From Nitrospira sp. (GTDB lineage Bacteria; Nitrospirota; Nitrospiria; Nitrospirales; Nitrospiraceae), in contig SPAW01000024.1 of the NCBI GenBank assembly GCA_005239465.1, positions 1 through 64,000 on the forward strand: a stretch of 64,000 nucleotides of DNA, given 5' to 3'. A program made the translations under genes and the position numbers. The notes beneath the pieces were generated by a model. That model worked only from the letters and a program-made list of their open reading frames with translations, had not been told where the DNA came from and did no database searches. Positions 33,894-42,667 of the stretch are shown piece by piece (position 1 is the stretch's first letter; each line of letters opens with the position of its first letter).

Positions 33894-34580
33894 TTATGCA
33901 GAAAGGAGTTGTCGAATGTCGCCCAAAGACAATCGGCGGAAATTCCGACCGGCGCGGTTCCGATCCAATACCGCCACTTCAAGACCTTCGGGCGGTAGCT
34001 TTTGGTTTGCGGTCTGTTCAAGCGCTGAAACACAGAGATTTAACGCGGCCCCCAAGGAAGGGGCCTGACTGGGGCTTTTTTCCTTCAAGACAGCCTGCAC
34101 GGCTTCCGACTTTCCCCCGATCACCGCGAAGTTCTTCTCGTCAATGATGCTCCCATCAAACGAAATCCGATAGATTTCGTTTGGATGGTTGTTGATCCCA
34201 ACTTGCACGACAAGAATCTCCACTTCTAGCGGCTTCATTTCCTGGCTGAACACGGTCCCGAGGCTCTGGGAATACCCATTCGCGAGGGAACGGCCGGTCA
34301 CGTCTTCACGGCTATACATAAATCCTTTTAGATCGGCATGACGGATGCCCGCCTTCCGAAGGTTCTCAAATTCGCTGTACTTGCCGGCTCCGGCAAACGC
34401 GATACTATCGTAAATCTCGGAGACCTTGTGCAGGGATGCGCTCGGATTATCCGCTGTCAATAAGATACCGTCGGCATACTCCATCGCAATGATCGATCGG
34501 CCTTTGGCAATGCCCTTCTTGGCATACTCCGCCTTATCCTGCATCATCTGCTCAGGGGATACGTAATACGGCAACGGCAT
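33894..34580 (-). CDS. prcA: 20S proteasome alpha subunit PrcA
   Basis: The 228-residue non-catalytic alpha subunit forms the outer heptameric gate rings. MPLPYYVSPEQMMQDKAEYAKKGIAKGRSIIAMEY is the family N-terminus (quoted in parts: PYYVSPEQMMQDKAEYA, then KGIAKGRSIIAMEYADG). It carries KVSEIYDSIAFAGAGKY and RHADLKGFMYSREDVTG. There is no propeptide or N-terminal catalytic Thr. It begins 2 bp after prcB ends, so the two subunits are co-translated. Confidence 0.94.
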   Translation of the reverse strand: MPLPYYVSPEQMMQDKAEYAKKGIAKGRSIIAMEYADGILLTADNPSASLHKVSEIYDSIAFAGAGKYSEFENLRKAGIRHADLKGFMYSREDVTGRSLANGYSQSLGTVFSQEMKPLEVEILVVQVGINNHPNEIYRISFDGSIIDEKNFAVIGGKSEAVQAVLKEKSPSQAPSLGAALNLCVSALEQTANQKLPPEGLEVAVLDRNRAGRNFRRLSLGDIRQLLSA

Positions 34581-34582
34581 GA

Positions 34583-35410
34583 TTACGCCTCCATCGAGCG
34601 ACGCATGGCAATCAAACTGTCGTATACGGCTCGTATCTTGTCATCCGACACGTCGGTGATCCCTTGCGCGGTGACGAACTTGGCCGTGGGATAAATGCCT
34701 CGCACCAGGTCCGGTCCCCCTGTGCCCACATCATCGTCTGCGGCATTGTACAGCGACGTCAAGGCCAGCTTGAGCGCGTCGGGTTCGGAAAGATTTTTCT
34801 GAAAATGCTCGCGCATGGTATTGCGTGCATCTTTCCCCCCTGAACCAATCGCATGGTAATCGGACTCCTCGTAACGCCCGCCGGTGATGTCGTACTTGAA
34901 GATGCGCCCTTCGGCACGCTTCACGTCATAACCGACGTACAGCGGCATCACCACCAGTCCTTGAAACACCATCGGCAGATTGGCTTTCACCATCTGACCG
35001 AGCTTATTGGCCTTCCCCTCGCAGGAAAGCGGCATTCCTTCCAGTTTCTCGTAATGCTCCAATTCCGTCTGAAACAGTTTGGCCAGCTCGGTACATGGAC
35101 CGGCGGCACCCGCAATCGCCATGGCGGACTGTTCATCAATCTTGAACACCTTCTCAATACGACGATCGGCAATCTGGAATCCTTCCGTCGCCCGGCGGTC
35201 CCCTGCAATCACCACTCCCTGTTGGTACTTGATGGCCAACACGGTTGTTGCATGAGGCACGGTCATCGGTCCAGTCGCACGAGCCTGGTCCATCACCGGC
35301 TGGCTCGCCGGCTTAGCTCCTTGACTCCCCAATGTCAACCCAGGATGGTACTTCGAGACAAAGTCAAAAAAACTTGATTCATCGTGATTGGGAAGATAGG
35401 GCAGTTTCAT
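34583..35410 (-). CDS. prcB: 20S proteasome beta subunit PrcB
   Basis: The 275-residue catalytic subunit. A 54-residue propeptide precedes the processing site VPHA|TTVLAIKYQQGVV, so Thr55 becomes the N-terminal nucleophile after self-cleavage. Asp and Lys of the active site are in GDRRATEG and RIEKVFKID. SALL motifs and GGKDARNTM, ADDDVGTGGPDL follow the bacterial beta pattern. ATG 35410 is preferred; an upstream ATG (35461) would overlap dop by 29 bp and add a non-conserved stretch. Only 22 bp separate it from the dop stop, where a Pup/UBact gene would be expected. Confidence 0.94.
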   Translation of the reverse strand: MKLPYLPNHDESSFFDFVSKYHPGLTLGSQGAKPASQPVMDQARATGPMTVPHATTVLAIKYQQGVVIAGDRRATEGFQIADRRIEKVFKIDEQSAMAIAGAAGPCTELAKLFQTELEHYEKLEGMPLSCEGKANKLGQMVKANLPMVFQGLVVMPLYVGYDVKRAEGRIFKYDITGGRYEESDYHAIGSGGKDARNTMREHFQKNLSEPDALKLALTSLYNAADDDVGTGGPDLVRGIYPTAKFVTAQGITDVSDDKIRAVYDSLIAMRRSMEA

Positions 35411-35432
35411 CGTGGTCTCAAGAGTACGTGCT

Positions 35433-36932
35433 TCAGGCTTTGAGTTTCTCAAGCAGGGCATCTACTGAATCAACCGCATCGAGCAGCCCTCCGGTCAATG
35501 CTTGCGTGCCGCGATGAGGATCCATCAGAGGCACTTTCTTGATTGTGGTGTTCCCTACATCAAACAACACAGACGTCCAACTCGCGCCATAGAGCGACTT
35601 GGCGAACTTGCTGGCGCAGCGGCCACGAAAATAGGCTCTGGTTGCCGGCGGCGGGGTGAATTCCGCGCGTTGGATTTCATGTTCCTGCACGATCCGCTCG
35701 ATAAGATGGCCGCGCTCCAGCGTATAGAAGAGCCCCCTCTCGGGACGGACATCATGGTATTGGAGATCCATTAGCTTCATACGCGGATCATTCCACCCAC
35801 AACCCTTGCGATCCATGTAGGACTCGATCATGTGACGCTTGGCTACCCAATCCAATTGCTTCACCAGTAAGCGCGGATCTTGCTCGAGCTGATTCAGGAC
35901 ATCTTCCCAGCGGAGGAGCACGTCTTTGGTCACCTGATTGAGGTCATGCGAGGTATAGAAGACAGTCGCGGCCTTGAGGTAAGCACGCTGAATCGCGAGA
36001 GCTGTCGTGGGACGACCACCGACCAGCTTGAGCGTCTCCTTCATGTCCAGGTCGCGTGACACCTGTTTGAACACCCGAACCGGCTCATCTAGCTCCAACT
36101 GAGGCAGGTCAGTTTCCGCCTCAAGGAGGTCCAGCACGATGTTCAAGGTCCCCACCTTCAAATAGGTAGACAGCTCAGCCATATTGGCATCGCCCACAAT
36201 GACATGGAGACGTCGAAATCTCGCCTGATCGGCATGCGGTTCATCTCGCGTGTTTATGATCGGCCGCTTGACCATCGTATTGAGGTCAACCAGGCATTCA
36301 AAAAAATCAGCACGCTGAGAGATTTGATACTCCGCAGGGCTTGTCTGATTTTCCGCGCCGACTTTTCCAGCCCCGGCAAAGATCGGTCTCGTCACAAGGA
36401 ACGGCGTCAGGACTCGGGCAATCTTGTCGAACGGCACGGCCCGCGACACCAGATAGTTTTCATGGTACCCGTAGCTGTTGCCCTTGCCGTCAGAATTATT
36501 CTTATAAAGCACATACTGCTCGCGCCCCAGCACCTTCGCCATTTGCCGGAGACTCTGCGCCAGAATCCGCTCTCCGACTCGTTCAAACGCCACCACTTCC
36601 CGAGGATTAGAACATTCAGGAGTCGAGTACTCTGGATGGGCGCCGTCGACGTACAACCGTCCGCCGTTGGCCAGGACTTTATTGAGCTGACGATTGTAGT
36701 CGGGATTTGGACGTTCCCGTTCCCCGTCGACCTCGAAACCTCTGGCATCCAACAGCGGGTTTTCGTTTTCGTAATCCCAGATCGCGCTGGGAGCGGGCGA
36801 CCCCGTGTAGTGCCCAATCACGGCGATAGAGCCGGACACGGGATCGGCGGCAGAGGCGTCCTTCGCCGCGATGCCGAACTCGGTTTCCGTGCCAAGCACT
36901 CGCGAGTGACTCGTCGGTGTCTGTTCCTGCAT
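35433..36932 (-). CDS. dop: Depupylase/deamidase Dop
   Basis: 499 residues. The paralogue of PafA that removes the tag and, for Gln-ending Pup, deamidates it. RVLGTETEFGIAAKDASAADP has the ATP-site Glu; the Dop hallmark GRLYVDGAHPEYSTPECSNP follows, then YKNNSDGKGNSYGYHENYL and INTRDEPHADQARFRRLH. It begins 8 bp after mpa. A longer frame upstream of ATG 36932 overlaps mpa and is not conserved. The C-terminus (LLDAVDSVDALLEKLK) is the normal helical end of Dop and not a tag. Confidence 0.93.
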   Translation of the reverse strand: MQEQTPTSHSRVLGTETEFGIAAKDASAADPVSGSIAVIGHYTGSPAPSAIWDYENENPLLDARGFEVDGERERPNPDYNRQLNKVLANGGRLYVDGAHPEYSTPECSNPREVVAFERVGERILAQSLRQMAKVLGREQYVLYKNNSDGKGNSYGYHENYLVSRAVPFDKIARVLTPFLVTRPIFAGAGKVGAENQTSPAEYQISQRADFFECLVDLNTMVKRPIINTRDEPHADQARFRRLHVIVGDANMAELSTYLKVGTLNIVLDLLEAETDLPQLELDEPVRVFKQVSRDLDMKETLKLVGGRPTTALAIQRAYLKAATVFYTSHDLNQVTKDVLLRWEDVLNQLEQDPRLLVKQLDWVAKRHMIESYMDRKGCGWNDPRMKLMDLQYHDVRPERGLFYTLERGHLIERIVQEHEIQRAEFTPPPATRAYFRGRCASKFAKSLYGASWTSVLFDVGNTTIKKVPLMDPHRGTQALTGGLLDAVDSVDALLEKLKA

Positions 36933-36940
36933 AGAGATGG

Positions 36941-38710
36941 TTAAAGATAGTGGCCGGTGGTGATGGTTTCGATCTGCCGAGACTCGGTCGGCCCACCGCT
37001 GATCGTCCGGATATGAATAATCTTTTCGCCCTTCTTCCCTGCGACTTTCGCCCAATCATCCGGGTTGGTCGTATTCGGAAGATCTTCGTGTTCTTTGAAC
37101 TCTTCACGAATGGCGCGTACCAGATCGTCCGACCGTATACCGGTGCCTTCCTGCGCAATAACCCGCTTCACGGCAAACTTTTTCGCACGCGAGACGATGC
37201 CTTCAATCAAGGCTCCGCTGGCAAAGTCTTTGAAGTACAACACTTCCTTTTCACCATTGGCATACGTGACCTCGATAAATTTATTTTCCTCGTTGGCAGC
37301 ATACATGGCCTCGACAGTGAGCGTCGTCAACCGCTCCACGAGCGCCTGTCGATCGCCTCCATGCCGCTCCAACTCATCCGCGGCAAAAGGGAGATCTTTA
37401 GACACGTACTTCGAGAAGATGTCCCGCGCGGCTGCGGCATCCGGTCGTCCCACTCTGACTTTCACATCCAGCCGACCGGCACGAAGCACAGCGGGATCGA
37501 TCAAGTCCTGCCGGTTACTGGCCCCAATCACAATCACATTGCGCAGACGCTCCACGCCATCGATCTCCGAGAGGAACTGCGGCACGATGGTCGATTCAAC
37601 ATCGGAAGAAATCCCGCTGCCTCGGGTACGGAAGAGGGCATCCATCTCGTCGAAAAAGACGATCACAGGATGGCCGTCCTCTGCACGTTCCTTTGCTTTT
37701 TTGAAGACTTCACGCACCTGCCTTTCCGACTCACCGACGTACTTATTGAGTAATTCGGGGCCTTTCACATGAAGGAAATAGCTTCGAATCTCTTTGCCCG
37801 CGAGATGGCCCAACTTCTTGGCGATCGAGTTGGCGACAGCTTTGGCGATGAGCGTCTTCCCACAGCCGGGCGGACCGTAGAGCAGCACACCTTTGGGCGC
37901 ACTCAGTTTGTACTCAGAGAAGAGGTGCGGATGGAGGAAGGGCAATTCAACTGCATCGCGCACCTGCTCCAATTCTTTCTGGAGACCGCCGATGTGCTCA
38001 TAGTCAACATCGGGCACCTCTTCCAGCACAAGCTCTTCCGCTTCGGACTTGGGCAACTTCTCAATCACATAACCGGAACGCGGATCGTACAAGAGATGAT
38101 CGCCGACGCTCAGCCGCTCAACGAGCAATGGGTCGCCCAACTCTGCAACCTTCTCTTCATCAAAATGGAGTGTGACCAGGGCTCGGCCCCCTTCCAGCAC
38201 ATCTTTCAATCGAACCACCTCACCCTGACTGTCGAAGCCTTTGACCTCGATGACATTGAGTGCCTCATTCAGAATGACTTCCTGTCCCTTCCGCAATTCA
38301 GAGCCCTTGATGGAGGGATGGAGGCTGATTTTCATTTTCCGTCCCGACACGTAGACGTTGCCAGTGCCGTCTGCGTTCATGCTGGAAAAAATAGCGTAGG
38401 TCGACGGCGGCGCCGTCAGCTTTTCCACCTCAGCGCGCAAGGCCTCAATCTGCGCCTTGGCTTCTTGAAGCGTTGAGACAAGCTTTTCGTTTTGCTTGTT
38501 GGCTTGGTCGAGTTGGTAGCGGGATTGATACAGCCGACGGATTTCCTCTTCCATCGACTGAATCTGAACGCGAAGCTTGTCGACTTCGCGGGCATGCTCG
38601 TCGTTCTTGTGAATCATGTCCGCATCACCCTCAGACAACCGTTTCGTGATCTTCTTTACGGAATCTCGGAAGGACCGGAGCCGGCTTGTCTGACCCTTAT
38701 TGTCTCCCAT
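36941..38710 (-). CDS. mpa: Proteasome-associated AAA+ ATPase Mpa/ARC
   Basis: The 589-residue hexameric unfoldase feeds tagged proteins to the 20S core. A coiled coil (residues ~30-95: MIHKNDEHAREVDKLRVQIQ) for tag binding is followed by two OB folds (STYAIFSSMNADGTGNVYVS), the AAA module with Walker A GPPGCGKT, Walker B VIVFFDEMDALF, and arginine finger region. The C-terminus ends GHYL, resembling the GQYL docking tail of mycobacterial Mpa. ATG 38710 is preferred over TTG 38722. First gene of the proteasome operon, with its own promoter. Confidence 0.94.
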   Translation of the reverse strand: MGDNKGQTSRLRSFRDSVKKITKRLSEGDADMIHKNDEHAREVDKLRVQIQSMEEEIRRLYQSRYQLDQANKQNEKLVSTLQEAKAQIEALRAEVEKLTAPPSTYAIFSSMNADGTGNVYVSGRKMKISLHPSIKGSELRKGQEVILNEALNVIEVKGFDSQGEVVRLKDVLEGGRALVTLHFDEEKVAELGDPLLVERLSVGDHLLYDPRSGYVIEKLPKSEAEELVLEEVPDVDYEHIGGLQKELEQVRDAVELPFLHPHLFSEYKLSAPKGVLLYGPPGCGKTLIAKAVANSIAKKLGHLAGKEIRSYFLHVKGPELLNKYVGESERQVREVFKKAKERAEDGHPVIVFFDEMDALFRTRGSGISSDVESTIVPQFLSEIDGVERLRNVIVIGASNRQDLIDPAVLRAGRLDVKVRVGRPDAAAARDIFSKYVSKDLPFAADELERHGGDRQALVERLTTLTVEAMYAANEENKFIEVTYANGEKEVLYFKDFASGALIEGIVSRAKKFAVKRVIAQEGTGIRSDDLVRAIREEFKEHEDLPNTTNPDDWAKVAGKKGEKIIHIRTISGGPTESRQIETITTGHYL

Positions 38711-38771
38711 ATCGGCACTCAACGAATCGCCGCAACGTCAGATGAGAGCGCATCTTTGAGTCTGTGCCGGG

Positions 38772-38800
38772 ATTCTAACACCCGACCTAGAGGTGGTCAA
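38772..38800 (-). promoter_or_regulatory. sigma70-type promoter of the proteasome operon
   Basis: On the minus strand, TTGACC (38800-38795), a 17-bp spacer and TAGAAT (38777-38772), each five of six consensus bases. A start site near 38765 gives a ~55-base leader before the mpa ATG. It separates mpa from the thi genes. Confidence 0.68.
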
Positions 38801-38850
38801 CTAGACCGCATGATCGCGCGCGAAACTATTTTTAGATGCATGACAGAATT

Positions 38851-39477
38851 TCACGGTTTCAGTGAAACCAACAACTCGCTCGTGGCTGCGGCAACATCGT
38901 CACGAGCAAGTACCGCTCCGATGACCGCAACTCCATGCGCACCGGCTCGACGAACGTCGTGCACACGCGCACTCGTCATGCCGCCGATGGCAAAAACAGG
39001 GATGGTCGACTGACGACAAATGTCGGTAAGTGCGCCCAATCCGACCGGAGGTCCGAACGGTCGCTTCGACGGCGTGTCAAAGATCGGGCCGAACACCACA
39101 TAGTCTGCTCCGTCCTGATTCGCCCGTCGAACTTCTTCAACGGAATGGGTCGAGATCCCGACGAGACGATACGCCCCGACCAGCCGACGAGCGGCGGACA
39201 CAGGGAGGCTGTTCGCGCGAAGGTGAACGCCGTCCAAGTTCAGCGCCAACACCAGGTCGGCACGATCATTTACGATCAACGGAATAGCATGCGCCGCTGT
39301 GATGGCCTGAAGCTCTTGCGCCAGCAAAAGCACCTCCGGTGTCGGCAGATCACGCTCCCGAAGTTGAATCGCGGGAACCCCCGCCTCGACAGCCTGCTTC
39401 AACACCGATAAAAGGGAACGGCTCCCGGTTTGATGCCGGTCACTGACGAGGAAAAGACGAAAATTAACGGAGGGCAT
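38851..39477 (-). CDS. thiE: Thiamine phosphate synthase ThiE
   Basis: ThiE couples the pyrimidine and thiazole halves into thiamine phosphate. The 208-residue TIM barrel has FRLFLVSDRHQTG, AIQLRERDLPTPE, LIVNDRADLVLALNLDGVHL, GISTHSVEEVRRA, YVVFGPIFDTPSKR and a C-terminal phosphate loop IPVFAIGGMTSARV. ATG 39477 is used; the frame upstream is inside an inverted repeat. It follows thiG at the end of the thiS-thiG-thiE unit. Confidence 0.94.
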   Translation of the reverse strand: MPSVNFRLFLVSDRHQTGSRSLLSVLKQAVEAGVPAIQLRERDLPTPEVLLLAQELQAITAAHAIPLIVNDRADLVLALNLDGVHLRANSLPVSAARRLVGAYRLVGISTHSVEEVRRANQDGADYVVFGPIFDTPSKRPFGPPVGLGALTDICRQSTIPVFAIGGMTSARVHDVRRAGAHGVAVIGAVLARDDVAAATSELLVSLKP

Positions 39478-39495
39478 GGCAAAATGCCGAGCTGC

Positions 39496-39608
39496 AAATG
39501 CGAAATGCTGAGACTGCAAACGATTCTGAGTCAGGCACAGAGTTTTCTTCGGATCTCTTCATCACGCCGCGGCCCAGCACTCATGACCCAACTCTCAGCA
39601 CTGCATTT
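39496..39608. repeat. Imperfect inverted repeat between thiG and thiE
   Basis: AAATGCGAAATGCTGAGA (39496-39513) pairs imperfectly with TCTCAGCACTGCATTT (39593-39608); the right arm contains the thiG stop codon. The 79-bp interior has no gene. It resembles the inverted-arm organisation of the element at 10499-10698. Confidence 0.6.
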
Positions 39609-40380
39609 AGAGCATCCCTTCGATCGGACTACTGGCTGTCGCATAGAGCTTCCTCGGAATACGACCAGCCTTGTATGCCAAGCGACCGGCATATACCGCG
39701 TACTTCATCGCTTCCGCCATAGAAATGGGATCCCGCGCGCCGGCGATGGCCGTATTCATGAGCACCGCGTCAGCCCCATACTCCATTGCCAATGCCGCGT
39801 CTGAGGCAGTCCCGACACCGGCATCGACGATGATAGGCACCTTGACGGTCTCCATGATGATTTTCAGATTGTACGGATTACGGATTCCCAGTCCAGACCC
39901 AATCGGCGCCGCCAACGGCATGACCGCTGGACATCCGATATCCACCAGTTTCTTCGCGACAATCGGATCATCATTCGTATAAGGCAACACGACGAATCCT
40001 TCTTTAATGAGAATCTTCGCCGCCTCGATCAATGCCGCCGTGTCGGGAAACAAAGTTTTCTCGTCCCCGAGCACCTCAAGCTTCACCAAGTCGGAGATGC
40101 CGGCCGCACGGGCCAAGCGCGAGTACCGGACCGCATCCTCCACGGTGTAGCAGCCGGCCGTGTTGGGAAGGATCGTATATTTCTTGGGATCGATGTAGTC
40201 GAGCAGATTCTCCTTCGAGCGATCAGTGATATTCACACGACGCACCGCCACCGTCACTACATCGGCACCCGATGCCTCGATAGCTTTTAGCGTTTCGACA
40301 AAGTCCTTGTACTTTCCCGTCCCCACCCAGAGTCGGGACTTGAACTCACGTCCCGCGATAATCAGTCGATCGTCCACCAT
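39607..40380 (-). CDS. thiG: Thiazole synthase ThiG
   Basis: ThiG builds the thiazole phosphate ring from deoxyxylulose phosphate, dehydroglycine and sulfur carried by ThiS. The 257-residue TIM barrel has [17 protein letters not shown] (Lys Schiff base region), [59 protein letters not shown] and [22 protein letters not shown] 40380 gives the standard length. It lies 72 bp after thiS on the minus strand. Confidence 0.95.
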   Translation of the reverse strand: MVDDRLIIAGREFKSRLWVGTGKYKDFVETLKAIEASGADVVTVAVRRVNITDRSKENLLDYIDPKKYTILPNTAGCYTVEDAVRYSRLARAAGISDLVKLEVLGDEKTLFPDTAALIEAAKILIKEGFVVLPYTNDDPIVAKKLVDIGCPAVMPLAAPIGSGLGIRNPYNLKIIMETVKVPIIVDAGVGTASDAALAMEYGADAVLMNTAIAGARDPISMAEAMKYAVYAGRLAYKAGRIPRKLYATASSPIEGML

Positions 40381-40452
40381 TGCGTACTCCAATTTAGTAA
40401 TATGGTGAGGTCAGATGTGGTGAAGTATCCGACACATCACACAATCGCCAAA

Positions 40453-40689
40453 TCACCACACCTTACCTTCTTCGCTGCTACCTCCGCCGATAAAACTCAG
40501 AATCTCGATCCGATCCCCGTCCTTGAGCGGACGTTGGGCAAATGCCGCACGATCGAGAATCTCGAGATTCAACTCAACCGCCACACGCTCGGTTTTGATC
40601 TCCAGATCTTGCAACAGATCGGCAATCGTTGCGCCGCTGCGCCAGGCCTGCGCTTCACCGTTCACTTGGATCTGAATCGTGTCTTGCAT
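40453..40689 (-). CDS. thiS: Sulfur carrier protein ThiS with a C-terminal tail beyond GlyGly
   Basis: 78 residues of beta-grasp fold (IQIQVNGEAQAW, TIADLLQDLEIKTERVAVEL, RPLKDGDRIEILSFIGGG). ThiS normally ends exactly at Gly-Gly so that the C-terminus can be adenylated and thiocarboxylated. Here eight residues, SSEEGKVW, follow GGG before the stop. Either a peptidase trims it, the GG is used otherwise, or the tail is a recent read-through. The DNA at 40453-40490 supports the tail without ambiguity. First gene of the thi unit. Confidence 0.9.
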   Translation of the reverse strand: MQDTIQIQVNGEAQAWRSGATIADLLQDLEIKTERVAVELNLEILDRAAFAQRPLKDGDRIEILSFIGGGSSEEGKVW

Positions 40690-40697
40690 CGCCCGTT

Positions 40698-40727
40698 ATC
40701 CTATGGGACCAGAATTCCGCTTGTCAA
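40698..40727 (-). promoter_or_regulatory. Candidate promoter for thiS-thiG-thiE
   Basis: On the minus strand, TTGACA (40727-40722), an 18-bp spacer and TAGGAT (40703-40698). Transcription would start at about 40691, almost at the thiS ATG (40689), so the leader would be very short and there is no room for a TPP riboswitch. Confidence 0.5.
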
Positions 40728-40790
40728 CAAAGGCGCCCCTTGCCTGGGAGGCCTAGAGAATCGCACAATAGACCTACGTCGGACACGATC

Positions 40791-41261
40791 ATGCACGGAA
40801 ACAATCAACAGCTGGCCATACTCTTCCGGTCGATGGCCGATCTCCTCTCGGCCCAACGTGCGAACCCCTATCGGGTCCGGGCCTATCGGCGCGCCGCGGA
40901 TGCACTCCTGGCTGCCGACGAAGATGTCGCAGCCGTCGCGCTGCGCCATGGCCTGGAGGATATTGAGGGAATTGGAAAGGATCTGGCGGAAAAAATCAGG
41001 GAGTTTCTTGAGACAGGAACCATCCGCGCCTATGAAGAACTGAAAACGCCGCTGCCGCCGGAGGTCAAGAGCTGGGCGAAGCTTCCAGGACTCTCCGATT
41101 CACTCGTGACCTACCTGTACTTTCGGCTCGGCATACGGACACTCGCCGACTTGGAGCAACTCGTTCGGTCCCATCTCCTTCGAACCATGCCCGGATTCTC
41201 GAAGTCCGAGGACCTCTTGCTTCAGGCTGTCCAACAACAGACGCGAGACCACAAGGGTTGA
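40791..41261 (+). CDS. Helix-hairpin-helix protein, PolX N-terminal-like domain alone
   Basis: 156 residues from ATG 40791. Residues ~1-75 match the N-terminal helical DNA-binding domain of family X DNA polymerases (NQQLAILFRSMADLLSAQRA, YRVRAYRRAADAL, GLEDIEGIGKDLAEKI), and a second HhH-like segment follows. The polymerase and PHP domains of PolX are absent. It may bind DNA ends in repair; the role is unknown. It is divergent from thiS, and its last 40 bp overlap the 3' end of ctpA in the opposite direction. Confidence 0.8.
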   Translation: MHGNNQQLAILFRSMADLLSAQRANPYRVRAYRRAADALLAADEDVAAVALRHGLEDIEGIGKDLAEKIREFLETGTIRAYEELKTPLPPEVKSWAKLPGLSDSLVTYLYFRLGIRTLADLEQLVRSHLLRTMPGFSKSEDLLLQAVQQQTRDHKG

Positions 41262-42619
41262 GAGACCTTCAGCTCCTTGAAGATCTTCCAGCTTTTGAGC
41301 AACTCCACCGCCTTTTGTAATTGAACATCCTGCTCAAGCGAGGGATCGCCTGCCGTATCGGTCGGCGGCGTCTGCGGAACTGTCCCATTCTTCGAACCTA
41401 CCTCGTCCGGAGACTTCCCGTTATGCGGGACGGCGTCCTTTCCAGTTGAAGGCTTTACGGCCTTCAGGTCCGCCTCTTTCTCGCCCGCTTTACCTTCTGT
41501 CGCCTTGGCAATCACCGGTGCTGGAAGCTTCACCACAATATCAGGGGTAATGCCCGTCGACTGAATCGACCGACCCTTCGGCGTGTAGTACTTCGCCGTA
41601 GTGAGTCGAAGCCCTGACCCATCGCCAAGCGAAAGAATCGTCTGCACTGATCCCTTCCCAAATGAGGTGGTCCCGACTATGACCGCCCGTCCCCAATCTT
41701 GAAGGGCCCCGGCGACGATCTCTGACGCGCTCGCCGATCCCTCATTGACCAGGATGATCACCGGAAGGTCTTCCATCTGGTCCTTGGACTTGGCAAACCA
41801 TTCGTCCTTCTTGCCCTCCCGGCTTTTGGTATAGACGATGAGCTTGCCGCTTGGGAGAAATTGCTCGGATACATCGACCGCCGCGGTGAGCAGCCCGCCT
41901 GGATTATTACGCAGGTCGAGAATGGTGCCCTGCACCTTTTGCTCTCTGAGCTGCTTGATCGCTTTGGAGAGGTCTCTTCCTGTCGCCTCTTGGAACTGGG
42001 TGAGTCGCAAATACCCGAGATTCTCAATTACCTTTGATTTCACGCTTTCAATCTTGATGGTATCCCGGACTAAAGTGAACACTAGCGGATCCGGCGTACC
42101 GTCCCGTTGAATCGTCAAATTCACCTTGCTGCCTTTGGGCCCGCGCATCTTTTGAACAGCATCCATCAAGGTAAGATCCTTGGTGGTGTCATCATTGACC
42201 TTGACAATGAAGTCCCCGGCCTTGATCCCTGCCCGATGGGCCGGTGTGCCTTCGATCGGTGCGATCACGGCTAGGCGACTGTCCTTCACTCCGATCTGAA
42301 TGCCGACGCCGCCGAACTCCCCCTTGGTCTCGACTTGCATCTCCTTATACATCTCGGGGGTCATATAGGCGGAGTGCGGATCGAGCGTCGCGAGCATGCC
42401 GCGGATGGCGCCTTGAATGAGATCCTTCGGCTTCGTTTCGTCCACATAATGTTTCTGGACTTGATTCAGGACTTCGGAAAAGGTCTTGAGCTCCTCGTAG
42501 GTTTCACTGGCATGACCAGTCCGCTCCCAGCCCTTGCCGATGAAGACCCCGCAAAGTAGTGCGAGTGCGATCATCGGCCCGACCACCCAAGACTTCCGCC
42601 GCGGCTGTTGTTCCATCAT
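41222..42619 (-). CDS. ctpA: C-terminal processing peptidase (S41, CtpA/Prc)
   Basis: 465 residues: signal anchor (VVGPMIALALLCGVFIGKG), PDZ domain (GVGIQIGVKDSRLAVIAPIE, AHRAGIKAGDFIVKVND) and tail-specific protease core with the catalytic Ser in VNEGSASASEIVAGALQDW and Lys in GTTSFGKGSVQTI. A Pro/Lys-rich linker precedes a helical end (QLQKAVELLKSWKIF). These periplasmic proteases process or clear envelope proteins. Last gene of the ffh-to-ctpA run, beside the EnvC-like M23 gene. Its 3' end overlaps the HhH gene tail to tail. Confidence 0.93.
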   Translation of the reverse strand: MMEQQPRRKSWVVGPMIALALLCGVFIGKGWERTGHASETYEELKTFSEVLNQVQKHYVDETKPKDLIQGAIRGMLATLDPHSAYMTPEMYKEMQVETKGEFGGVGIQIGVKDSRLAVIAPIEGTPAHRAGIKAGDFIVKVNDDTTKDLTLMDAVQKMRGPKGSKVNLTIQRDGTPDPLVFTLVRDTIKIESVKSKVIENLGYLRLTQFQEATGRDLSKAIKQLREQKVQGTILDLRNNPGGLLTAAVDVSEQFLPSGKLIVYTKSREGKKDEWFAKSKDQMEDLPVIILVNEGSASASEIVAGALQDWGRAVIVGTTSFGKGSVQTILSLGDGSGLRLTTAKYYTPKGRSIQSTGITPDIVVKLPAPVIAKATEGKAGEKEADLKAVKPSTGKDAVPHNGKSPDEVGSKNGTVPQTPPTDTAGDPSLEQDVQLQKAVELLKSWKIFKELKVSQPLWSRVCCWTA

Positions 42620-42667
42620 CGTCACATCCCTTCTTTCAAAAAGCTGATCGCGCTGACAGCCTGTGTC

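Noticed and set aside
35433-35490. C-terminus of Dop (LLDAVDSVDALLEKLK) as a fused Pup-like tag
   Set aside because: It is a normal Dop C-terminal helix, has no GlyGlyGln/Glu or similar ending, and is in frame with the enzyme.
35332-35517. Plus-strand 61-codon open frame over the dop-prcB junction as a candidate tag gene
   Set aside because: It lies opposite two real genes, has no ribosome site and ends without a tag-like C-terminus.
40690-40790. TPP riboswitch upstream of thiS
   Set aside because: No CTGAGA or other conserved TPP-box sequence, and the promoter leaves too short a leader.
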